Part shown: positions 6,680-12,037 of the stretch, piece after piece
Layout of the letters: every line of letters starts with the position of its first letter
Numbering within the stretch: the stretch's first letter is position 1
Origin: Deltaproteobacteria bacterium
Lineage (GTDB): Bacteria > DRYD01
Reading direction: 5' to 3'
DNA length: 12,037 nucleotides
Assembly (NCBI GenBank): GCA_028276365.1
Contig: JAPYWL010000038.1
Location: 1-12,037 of the forward strand
Position numbers and translations under genes: made by a program
Notes under the pieces: model-generated
Databases searched by the model: none
Told to the model about the DNA's origin: nothing
What the model saw: only the letters and a program-made list of their open reading frames with translations

Positions 6680-8020
6680 ATGATGGAAAAAGATAATAAA
6701 ATAGAACAAAATATAAAATCAAGATTTGCTAAGAAGGAAGAGAAGCAGGAAAAAAAGGAAGAAAAATTATCTAAAGAAGAGATAATTAGTTTAATAAATA
6801 TTGCTAAGGAAAGCTTAAAAAAATCAAATACAAAGGATTCCAAAAAGCAATTAGATGATATAAAGAAAGTAGAATTAGCAACAAAAGCTAAATTTTTTAA
6901 ACAAAAAATTAGTTTAAAGGATTTATCTATGTTTGTGAGTCAATGGGGAATAATGATGGAAGCTGGATTAGATCTTAAAAAGGCTTTATTTATATTATTT
7001 ACTCAAACTGAGAATATTAGATTAAAACAAATTGTAGATCATATATATGTGGTAGTATCAGGGGGGGGTACTATATCCAAAGCCTTAAGAGATTATGAAA
7101 AAGAGTTAGGGAATTATTTTATAGGGATAATAGAAGCAGGAGAGAAAAGTGGATTATTAGCTGAAAATTTAAAGCAATTAGCAAATTCTTTAGAAAGGCA
7201 AGCTAAAATTCAGGCTAAAGTTAAATCTGCATTGACTTATCCTATTATGGTTATCACTTTTGCTGTTTTATTAGCTTTTGGGATATTTCAGTTTGTTTTA
7301 CCTAATATATTTTCTGTTTTAAAAGATATGAACATTAATTTACCTATAATAACTGTTATTTTAATGGGAATAACTGATTTTATGAGGACCCCTTATTTTT
7401 ATATACTGTTTTTAGGAACTATTATAGGGGGGTATTTATTTTATAATAATTTTTCTAAAACTAAAAGAGGAAAAGAAGTATTAGATATAATAAAAATGAA
7501 ATTACCCATATTTGGACCTATTATTAAATCTTATTTAGTGGTTAATTTTTTTAATACTTTATCTTCCTTATTAGCTACAGGAACTCCTATGCTTAAGGCT
7601 TTAGAGATAACTAAGCAAGTTATTGATAATTCCATTTTTAATAGGATTATTGATTATTCTATAATAAAAATAAGTGAAGGAAAGACATTAAGTGATATAT
7701 TTTTTAAATTTGTAAAAGGTCAATACAATCCTAATACTACTATTTTAAATGAGGAAGATAAGTTAATTATTTCAATAATAAGGGATTTATTTGATCCTAT
7801 GGCACGGCAAATGATAAGTATAGGTGATGAAACTGGAAAGATAGAAGAAGTGCTAAAAAAATATGCTGATTTTACTGAGGAGCAGTTAAATAGAACAGTG
7901 GAATCTATATCTTCGGTTATAGAACCTTTAATGATAGTATTTATTGGTGGATTTGTTGCTGTTATACTACTTGCGGTTATGGTTCCTTTATATAGTGTTA
8001 TAGGAGCAGGAGAACAATAA
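6680..8020 (+). CDS. Type II secretion / type IV pilus inner-membrane platform protein (GspF/PilC family)
   Basis: Proteins of this family form the inner-membrane platform that couples the assembly ATPase to pilin or pseudopilin polymerisation. There are two T2SSF domains, about 82-205 and 283-438, each with the motif (F/A)xxQ/NTLxxLLxxGxPLxKAL: SQWGIMMEAGLDLKKAL in the first and NTLSSLLATGTPMLKALE in the second. Both also carry IxxGExxGxL (IIEAGEKSGLL 150-160; MISIGDETGKIEEVL 378-392). Membrane segments lie near 187-208, 238-255 and 415-438. Length is 446, against ~400 usual. The extra residues are a charged Lys/Glu-rich N-terminus (1-75) and a ~30-residue insertion (about 343-372) before the second MISIGDE motif. 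A GAAGGGG Shine-Dalgarno (6666-6672) precedes ATG 6680; ATG 6683 is also possible. No gspE, pilT or pilin genes are nearby. Confidence 0.88.
   Translation: MMEKDNKIEQNIKSRFAKKEEKQEKKEEKLSKEEIISLINIAKESLKKSNTKDSKKQLDDIKKVELATKAKFFKQKISLKDLSMFVSQWGIMMEAGLDLKKALFILFTQTENIRLKQIVDHIYVVVSGGGTISKALRDYEKELGNYFIGIIEAGEKSGLLAENLKQLANSLERQAKIQAKVKSALTYPIMVITFAVLLAFGIFQFVLPNIFSVLKDMNINLPIITVILMGITDFMRTPYFYILFLGTIIGGYLFYNNFSKTKRGKEVLDIIKMKLPIFGPIIKSYLVVNFFNTLSSLLATGTPMLKALEITKQVIDNSIFNRIIDYSIIKISEGKTLSDIFFKFVKGQYNPNTTILNEEDKLIISIIRDLFDPMARQMISIGDETGKIEEVLKKYADFTEEQLNRTVESISSVIEPLMIVFIGGFVAVILLAVMVPLYSVIGAGEQ
7061..7068 (+). repeat. Eight-G homopolymer within the gspF-like gene
   Basis: The run encodes Gly128-130 in the first T2SSF domain (context VVSGGGTISKAL). 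It is the longest G run in this very AT-rich window; the next is six G at 7427-7432 in the same gene. A one-base slip would shift the frame early in the protein. Confidence 0.9.
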
Positions 8021-8061
8021 AATATTTATGATAAAAATACATATAAATATAAAGGTAATAA

Positions 8062-8220
8062 ATGGCTGAAAAAGAAGTTTTGTTAAAGAGAATTCCAAAG
8101 AAAGTAGGAAAAAAAGTTTTTAAATATCTAAATAAATTTAGGATTTATCATAGTTTTATAAATTCCTTTAGGGAACCTGAATTTAAAACATATAAATATT
8201 TAAAATATTTAAATAGATAA
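8062..8220 (+). CDS. Small basic hypothetical protein, 52 aa
   Basis: ATG at 8062 is preceded by AAAGG (8051-8055) at a 6-base distance, and the frame runs to TAA at 8218-8220. The product starts MAEKEVLLKRIPKKVGKK and has 15 Lys/Arg against 4 Asp/Glu, plus many aromatics (F and Y). It ends in the short internal repeat KYLKYLN. There are no cysteines, no membrane-length hydrophobic stretch and no signal peptide. It begins 41 bases after the gspF-like stop and ends 61 bases before upp, filling most of what would otherwise be an empty 261-base gap, so it may be cotranscribed with gspF. I do not recognise the family. A chance ORF is possible, but the placed ribosome-binding site and length argue modestly for a real gene, perhaps nucleic-acid- or membrane-surface-binding given its charge. 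Confidence 0.5.
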   Translation: MAEKEVLLKRIPKKVGKKVFKYLNKFRIYHSFINSFREPEFKTYKYLKYLNR

Positions 8221-8233
8221 GTTTGAGAATTGC

Positions 8234-8260
8234 TTAATATTAAAATAAAAAAAATATTAA
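8234..8260. repeat. 8-bp perfect inverted repeat upstream of upp
   Basis: TTAATATT (8234-8241) and AATATTAA (8253-8260) are exact reverse complements around an A-rich 11-base loop, 21 bases before the upp ATG. No U-tract follows on the + strand, so it looks more like a possible operator or promoter-spacing element than a terminator. The AT-only composition makes chance plausible. Confidence 0.35.
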
Positions 8261-8281
8261 TATAAAAAAGATGGGGAATTT

Positions 8282-8902
8282 ATGATAAAAATAATAGATC
8301 ATCCATTAGCAAAAACTAAATTAACAATATTAAGAAATAAGAATACTCATTTTAGTTTATTTAGGAAATCAATGCAAGAAATTTCTTATTTATTAGCTAT
8401 CAATTCTTTAAGTGATTTAGAGTTAATACAAGTAAATATAGAAACACCTTTAGCTAAGACTAAGGGGTATGAAATTAAGAATAAATTACTAATAGTTCCT
8501 ATATTAAGAGCGGGATTGGGATTGTTACCTGGCTTTACTGATTTGCTTAACACTGCTACAGTTGGGTTAATAGGATTAAAACGGGATGAGGATACTTTAT
8601 TACCTTCTCAATATTATGTTAATATTCCCAAAAGTTTAGAGGATTATGTTACAGTTATTTTAGAACCTATGGTAGCTACTGGGGGATCTTTGAGAAAAGC
8701 TTTAAATATATTACTTGAAAATAAAGCCTCTAAAATTAAGGTATGTTCTATTATAGCATATCAAAAAACTATTACAGAGTTGGAAAATGAATTTCCCTTT
8801 GTAGATTTTTATGTATTAGCTTTAGATAGTGAATTAAATGAAAAAGGATTTATTATCCCTGGTTTAGGGGACGCAGGTGATAGAACCTTTGGTACTATAT
8901 AA
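8282..8902 (+). CDS. upp: Uracil phosphoribosyltransferase
   Basis: The enzyme salvages uracil, joining it to PRPP to make UMP in the cytoplasm. The 206-residue length is typical (~208). Family marks in order: VPILRAGLGL (72-81); GLIGLKRDEDTLLPSQYY (95-112); the PRPP loop EPMVATGGS (128-136), where most homologues read DPMLATGGS, a conservative D-to-E change in a PRPP/metal-contacting position; and the uracil-binding tail GFIIPGLGDAGDRTFGT (189-205), which is intact. The stretch usually read AAPEG is AYQKT here (159-163). The ATG at 8282 has only a weak GGGG (8273-8276) upstream. The gene is followed directly by an 18-bp tandem duplication and an AT-rich spacer before the gmhB-like gene. The assignment is firm. 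Confidence 0.94.
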   Translation: MIKIIDHPLAKTKLTILRNKNTHFSLFRKSMQEISYLLAINSLSDLELIQVNIETPLAKTKGYEIKNKLLIVPILRAGLGLLPGFTDLLNTATVGLIGLKRDEDTLLPSQYYVNIPKSLEDYVTVILEPMVATGGSLRKALNILLENKASKIKVCSIIAYQKTITELENEFPFVDFYVLALDSELNEKGFIIPGLGDAGDRTFGTI

Positions 8903-8908
8903 AAACCG

Positions 8909-8944
8909 TAAAACTTAATAAAATAATAAAACTTAATAAAATAA
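8909..8944 (+). repeat. Perfect 18-bp tandem duplication after the upp stop
   Basis: The unit TAAAACTTAATAAAATAA occurs twice back to back (8909-8926 and 8927-8944), starting six bases after the upp TAA. The unit length is a multiple of three and each copy carries in-frame stop codons relative to upp. Confidence 0.9.
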
Positions 8945-8973
8945 AAATTAAAAACACTTCATTTTTTCTTTTT
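8943..8973 (+). terminator. Possible weak terminator between upp and the gmhB-like gene
   Basis: A-rich arms (8943-8954) face a T-rich arm (8962-8973) across the loop CACTTCA, with a mismatched centre. The T-rich strand would end the transcript. There is no G-C pair in the stem, so support is weak. Confidence 0.22.
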
Positions 8974-9020
8974 ATATCTTTAAAACCAAGCTTATGGAAA
9001 TTAGGAAGTTTATTTAGCTT

Positions 9021-9545
9021 ATGCTTAATAAAGCTTTATTCTTAGATAGAGATGGAGTTATTAATGAATATATTCCTAACAATTATACTAAAAAATTATC
9101 TGAATTATATTTGTTTAATTATGTTTTTAAAGTATTAAAGTATTTTAAAGGAAAAGGATTTAAATTAATTGTTATAACTAATCAGGCTGGTATTAATAAG
9201 GGAATTATAAATTATAAAGATTTTGTTTTAATTTGTAAATATTTGATGTATTATTTAGATTTAGATGCTATATATTTTTGTCCTCATAAGGATGAGGATA
9301 ATTGTCAATGTAGGAAACCTAAAAATTTATTACTTAAAAAAGCAATACAAAGATTTAATATAGATCCAAATTTGAGCTATTTTATAGGAGATAGTTATAG
9401 AGATTTGTTAATCGCTAAATCATTAAATATAAAATTTGTATTAGTTTTAAGTGGGCAAACTAAATTAAAAGATATCAATAATTGGGAATATAAACCTGAT
9501 TACATTATAAAGAATTTAAAATATTTAAGGAAAATTATTAAATAA
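9021..9545 (+). CDS. HAD-IIIA phosphatase, GmhB type (heptose-1,7-bisphosphate / histidinol-phosphate phosphatase family)
   Basis: GmhB-type enzymes remove the C7 phosphate from D-glycero-manno-heptose 1,7-bisphosphate; relatives act on histidinol phosphate. The 174 residues carry all HAD motifs: FLDRDGV (7-13, nucleophile D9 and acid/base D11), VITNQAG (51-57, T53-N54), K99 in CRKPKN, and IGDSYRDLLIA (122-132, D124 and D128). The structural zinc site of the GmhB subgroup is present as CPH (C87, H89) and CQC (C95, C97). The AGGAAG at 9003-9008 is 12 bases before the ATG, slightly far. An upstream in-frame ATG (8994) stops after seven codons. The substrate cannot be read from sequence. No other heptose genes are in view, but a lipid-head-group transferase follows 80 bases downstream. 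The stop lies in a 21-bp tandem duplication. Confidence 0.87.
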   Translation: MLNKALFLDRDGVINEYIPNNYTKKLSELYLFNYVFKVLKYFKGKGFKLIVITNQAGINKGIINYKDFVLICKYLMYYLDLDAIYFCPHKDEDNCQCRKPKNLLLKKAIQRFNIDPNLSYFIGDSYRDLLIAKSLNIKFVLVLSGQTKLKDINNWEYKPDYIIKNLKYLRKIIK

Positions 9546-9572
9546 AAAAATAAAATTATTAAATAAAAAAAT
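9531..9572 (+). repeat. Perfect 21-bp tandem duplication containing the gmhB-like stop codon
   Basis: Two identical 21-bp units (9531-9551 and 9552-9572) encode KIIK-stop-KN in the gmhB frame. Loss of the first TAA (9543-9545) would add seven codons and end on the same KIIK-stop sequence. Confidence 0.9.
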
Positions 9573-9625
9573 ACATAAAAAAAGCTTATTTATAGGTAAA
9601 CTGTTTATATTGATCATTAAGTATT

Positions 9626-10513
9626 ATGTATTTTTTATTTAAGAAAAATAAGTTATTTCAGGAATCTATAAAGTTAAGACCTGTTGAAGAATTTATCAAT
9701 ATAAATCTTTATAGACCATTAGCTTTTTTGGTATTATTGATTTTACTAAAGTTAAAGATTAATACAAAGCCTGAAATTATTGTTGTTTTTCATACATTTT
9801 TAATAATTTTAGCTTCTTTTTTAATTTTATTTGAAAATAATTTTATTAATTTTGTGGTGTTTTTTTTAATAAACTTGAAGATAGTATTAGATAATTTAGA
9901 TGGACAATATAGTAGAATAAAGAAGATGGAATCTGAATTAGGTAGGTATTTAGATACTATAATGGATTTTTTTGGAAATTTTACTTTATTTTTATCTATT
10001 GGAATTAAATATAATAATTTAATTTTGGCTATTTTAGCATTTTTTTTATTTACTGTTATTCTTTCTTATGATTTTAATTTAGAGTATTTGTATAGAAATA
10101 TAAGAAATGAACAATTTAGACCTAATATAAAAGATAATCCAAACTTTATGCTTAATTTTTTAAAGGGAATGTATGATTTTTTTCTAAAGCCACAGGATGA
10201 TTCTATAAAATATATTGAAAATAAAGCATTTCAATTTTTTTTTAGTTTAATAAAAAAATATAAATTAAAATCGTATATTAATGATTTGGAGTTAGAAAAT
10301 AAGTTAAAAGAAATATTTTGGCATAAGAATTATCTTCATATAACAGCTAATATGGGATTATCTACTCAATTATTTATTTTGAGTTTAATGATCTTATTTA
10401 ATTTAGAATTTTATTTTTTTTACTTTATATTTTTTGAATTTTTATTTTTAATTTTAGTTTTTTTTATTAGAATTTTGATTATATTTTTTTATGGGTTATT
10501 GATAAAGAATTGA
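9626..10513 (+). CDS. CDP-alcohol phosphatidyltransferase family membrane protein
   Basis: The family displaces CMP from a CDP-activated lipid or polyol with a second alcohol, making phospholipid head groups or phosphodiester polyols, at the inner membrane. The signature is almost complete at 89-114: D89, D92-G93, R97, then eight residues to G106, D110 and D114 (core DNLDGQYSR and GRYLDTIMD). The position before R97 is Ser where Ala is usual. The N-terminus holds LRPVEEFININLYRPLA, a cytoplasmic helix seen in many members. Membrane segments lie near 32-42, 52-69, 72-88, 117-127, 131-150, 246-268 and 268-292. A hydrophilic region (about 151-235) separates the two halves. The acceptor cannot be predicted; phosphatidylinositol-, cardiolipin- or inositol-phosphate-type reactions are all possible. 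The ATG has no Shine-Dalgarno. It follows the gmhB-like gene by 80 bases and ends in TGA. Confidence 0.85.
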   Translation: MYFLFKKNKLFQESIKLRPVEEFININLYRPLAFLVLLILLKLKINTKPEIIVVFHTFLIILASFLILFENNFINFVVFFLINLKIVLDNLDGQYSRIKKMESELGRYLDTIMDFFGNFTLFLSIGIKYNNLILAILAFFLFTVILSYDFNLEYLYRNIRNEQFRPNIKDNPNFMLNFLKGMYDFFLKPQDDSIKYIENKAFQFFFSLIKKYKLKSYINDLELENKLKEIFWHKNYLHITANMGLSTQLFILSLMILFNLEFYFFYFIFFEFLFLILVFFIRILIIFFYGLLIKN

Positions 10514-10562
10514 ATTTAATTTTTTATATTTTTTTAATTTTTTTTTACATTTTATTAAAGAT

Positions 10563-10591
10563 TTGTTAAGAATAGGTGATAAAATTATAAA
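10563..10591 (+). promoter_or_regulatory. Candidate sigma70-type promoter for the metallopeptidase gene
   Basis: TTGTTA (10563-10568) and TATAAA (10586-10591) are separated by exactly 17 bp. Predicted initiation near 10598 leaves a leader of about 26 bases carrying a strong GGAGGGAGGA Shine-Dalgarno (10605-10614), 9 bases before the ATG. This is the best promoter match I found in the window. It follows a T-rich stretch (10515-10558) that separates it from the upstream gene. Confidence 0.55.
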
Positions 10592-10623
10592 ATAAAGGAA
10601 TTATGGAGGGAGGAATCTAAAAT

Positions 10624-11712
10624 ATGTTCGGTATGCCTACTAATGGTGTAGATAGTTTTAAAATATACAGAGATTTTACTGATTTTTTGGAATCTAATTT
10701 TAGAATAGACGATAATAGATTAAATAAAATAGATATTAATTCTTTGTTAAATAGTATAAATACTACAACAGATCCTACTGAAAGACAAAGATTAGTAGAG
10801 ATACAGATGAAATTAATTTATTTCTATAATCAAGCAATCCAAGAAAGAGTAAATAATGGATATCAACAAAATGATGATTTCTTTAGATTTTATTCTGAGG
10901 TTGAAAAGCAGAGAAAGATAAATGTTTATAAGAAAGGTAATATTTATGTGTTATCTGCAAAAGAATTAGATGATAAAGAATTATTACTAAGTACTCAAGC
11001 TGAAAAACTTATAAAAGAATATATTCCTAAATTTGATACTAAGCTTTATATCATACCTGGTATTAAAGATAATAATGCTTCACATGCTTATAGGGATGGC
11101 AAATCTTTTTTAGCTGGTGGGGGTTATAAAGGTAAGGAATTATTTACATTAGGTGATGATATTTTTAGTCATGAACTAGGACATTTTATACTAGAACAAT
11201 TAAATCCAAAATTTAGGGATAGTGTTTCTTTAGAAGCTAAAACTATACACGAGTCTTTTGCAGATACTGTTTCTTTTTTAGATTCTGCTAAAGATAAATC
11301 TAATAGAGAGAAACTAAATTTAAATAATTTATATTCTGAAAATCCTGTTTCTGTACATGGTGAGATAAAAGGTACTAATGAAAGAATAGTAAGGAGATTT
11401 TACACTACAAGTGATTATAATAAATTAAAAGAGGAATTGCCTGAAGAACATATACTATCAGTACCAATAACTGAATCTATTTATCATGTTTGGGCTCATT
11501 TAGTAGAGAATTCTATAAAACAAGGTAAAACTAAAGATGAAGCAGTAGATTACGCAACTTCTACTATCCAAGCTATTATAAAAAAGGCAGCTGAAAAAAC
11601 TGATCCAAATCTTAATTCTTATTTGAATTCAATAATACAGAGTGCTCCTAATGAAGAATTACGAAAATTATTCATCCAAGAATTTTCCAAAAGAAATTTA
11701 CCTTTTAAATAA
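10624..11712 (+). CDS. Putative zinc metallopeptidase (HExxH, gluzincin-like)
   Basis: The 362-residue protein has the zinc/catalytic motif HELGH (183-187) and, 22 residues later, HESFAD (209-214). There E210 would be the third zinc ligand, as in gluzincins such as thermolysin and fungalysin, where the second motif is (N/G)ExxxD. An acidic strand precedes the first motif (GDDIFSHELGH). A later segment ESIYHVWAHLVENSI (284-298) resembles the C-terminal helical part of such peptidases. The N-terminal ~130 residues are helical, charged and unrecognised. There is no signal peptide, lipobox or membrane segment, so the enzyme is either cytoplasmic or exported by a pathway that does not use a Sec signal. 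It has its own likely promoter and the strongest Shine-Dalgarno here, suggesting independent, possibly high, expression. The substrate is unknown. The metallopeptidase call is fairly sure; the family is not. Confidence 0.75.
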   Translation: MFGMPTNGVDSFKIYRDFTDFLESNFRIDDNRLNKIDINSLLNSINTTTDPTERQRLVEIQMKLIYFYNQAIQERVNNGYQQNDDFFRFYSEVEKQRKINVYKKGNIYVLSAKELDDKELLLSTQAEKLIKEYIPKFDTKLYIIPGIKDNNASHAYRDGKSFLAGGGYKGKELFTLGDDIFSHELGHFILEQLNPKFRDSVSLEAKTIHESFADTVSFLDSAKDKSNREKLNLNNLYSENPVSVHGEIKGTNERIVRRFYTTSDYNKLKEELPEEHILSVPITESIYHVWAHLVENSIKQGKTKDEAVDYATSTIQAIIKKAAEKTDPNLNSYLNSIIQSAPNEELRKLFIQEFSKRNLPFK

Positions 11713-11737
11713 TTTAAAATTAAAATAAAGAAAGATT

Positions 11738-11783
11738 GAACAAAATAAAATAAAGATTATTTTTTGTTTCTGAAATTTTTTTA
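11738..11783 (+). terminator. Possible terminator after the metallopeptidase gene
   Basis: GAACAAAATAAAATAA (11738-11753) can pair with TTATTTTTTGTTTC (11757-11770) through a bulged stem that includes two G-C pairs, followed by a run of seven T (11776-11782). Energetics are poor because of the bulges. Confidence 0.3.
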
Positions 11784-11844
11784 TTTTAATAAAATAGTGC
11801 TTAAAAATAAAGGATTTTTTTTTAGTATTTTTAATTCATATAAT

Positions 11845-12037
11845 ATGAAGGTTAATTTAGAGTTAAATAAAAAGGTAAATGATCTAATAAATGAGGTTCA
11901 GAAAGTAATTGTTGGGCAGTATAATGTGATATTAAAAACTATTTTAGCGTTATTAGTAGATGGTAATGTATTGTTAGAAGGGGTTCCAGGATTAGCTAAG
12001 ACTTTATTATTAAAGAATTTATCAGCTGCTACTGCGG
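11845..12037 (+). CDS. MoxR-family AAA+ ATPase, N-terminal part (3' end cut by window edge)
   Basis: Only 64 codons are visible. They match the start of MoxR/YeaC-type AAA+ chaperone ATPases: KVIVGQYNVILKTILALLVD (21-40), then NVLLEGVPGLAKT (41-53), whose GVPGLAKT is the Walker A loop. MoxR proteins act as chaperones, often with VWA-domain proteins encoded nearby, in maturing metalloenzymes or envelope complexes. The partner genes would lie right of this window. The alignment of the conserved region supports ATG 11845 as start, yet there is no Shine-Dalgarno. Instead TATAAT (11839-11844) touches the ATG. It lies 132 bases after the metallopeptidase stop in the same direction. Confidence 0.88.
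   Translation, partial: MKVNLELNKKVNDLINEVQKVIVGQYNVILKTILALLVDGNVLLEGVPGLAKTLLLKNLSAATA

Noticed and set aside
6661-6843. A 60-codon hydrophobic ORF on the - strand over the start of the gspF-like gene
   Set aside because: Its Phe/Ser/Leu richness is the mirror image of the Lys/Glu-rich N-terminus on the other strand.
8994-9017. A seven-codon leader peptide before the gmhB-like gene
   Set aside because: It has no ribosome-binding site and no regulatory codon bias. The repeated AGCTTATG around both ATGs is probably chance.
10515-10558. T-rich stretch after the CDP-alcohol transferase gene as a terminator
   Set aside because: No convincing stem precedes the T runs, and long T runs are common throughout this genome.
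1-12037. A recoded genetic code (TGA read as an amino acid), as in some AT-rich bacteria
   Set aside because: Trp is encoded by TGG, and TGA acts as the natural stop of the gene ending at 10513.

Overview
The window comes from a very AT-rich bacterial chromosome. A/T bases dominate both genes and spacers, and glycine, leucine and lysine codons are strongly biased to A/T at the third position. The standard code fits: TAA, TAG and TGA are all used as stops and TGG encodes Trp. The content is mostly housekeeping (MutS2, MtaB, AccC, Upp), mixed with envelope and secretion-type genes (GspF/PilC-like protein, GmhB-type phosphatase, CDP-alcohol phosphatidyltransferase), a zinc metallopeptidase and a MoxR ATPase. 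I cannot assign a phylum from sequence alone. The GmhB-like and GspF-like genes are compatible with a diderm, but they do not prove one.

Layout: a 5'-truncated beta-propeller-like gene (1-937, +) converges on mutS2 (3627-1141, -). The 203-bp spacer between them holds a solitary 29-bp sequence (1069-1097) that looks like one unit of a type I-B CRISPR repeat. From 3736 to the right edge every gene is on the + strand: mtaB, accC, a gspF/pilC-like gene, an unlisted 52-codon basic small ORF, upp, a gmhB-like HAD phosphatase gene, a CDP-alcohol phosphatidyltransferase gene, a HExxH metallopeptidase gene, and the first 64 codons of a moxR gene that runs off the window. mutS2 and mtaB diverge from a 108-bp spacer.

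The genes do not form one clear pathway. mutS2, mtaB, accC and upp look like independent housekeeping units. The gmhB-like and CDP-alcohol transferase genes sit close together and could supply and use a phosphorylated polyol or sugar head group. The metallopeptidase has the clearest promoter and Shine-Dalgarno sequence in the window.

The most notable non-coding signals are four. First is the lone CRISPR-like repeat. Second is a set of short tandem duplications (15-, 18- and 21-bp units, all multiples of three) at or just past the stop codons of mtaB, upp and gmhB. Third is an eight-G homopolymer inside the gspF-like gene, a possible phase-variation tract. Fourth is a MutS2 whose Walker B/D-loop and Smr motifs depart from the usual consensus. 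I found no unmistakable new multi-gene system. No spacer exceeds about 300 bases; the gap of about 260 bases between gspF and upp holds the small ORF.
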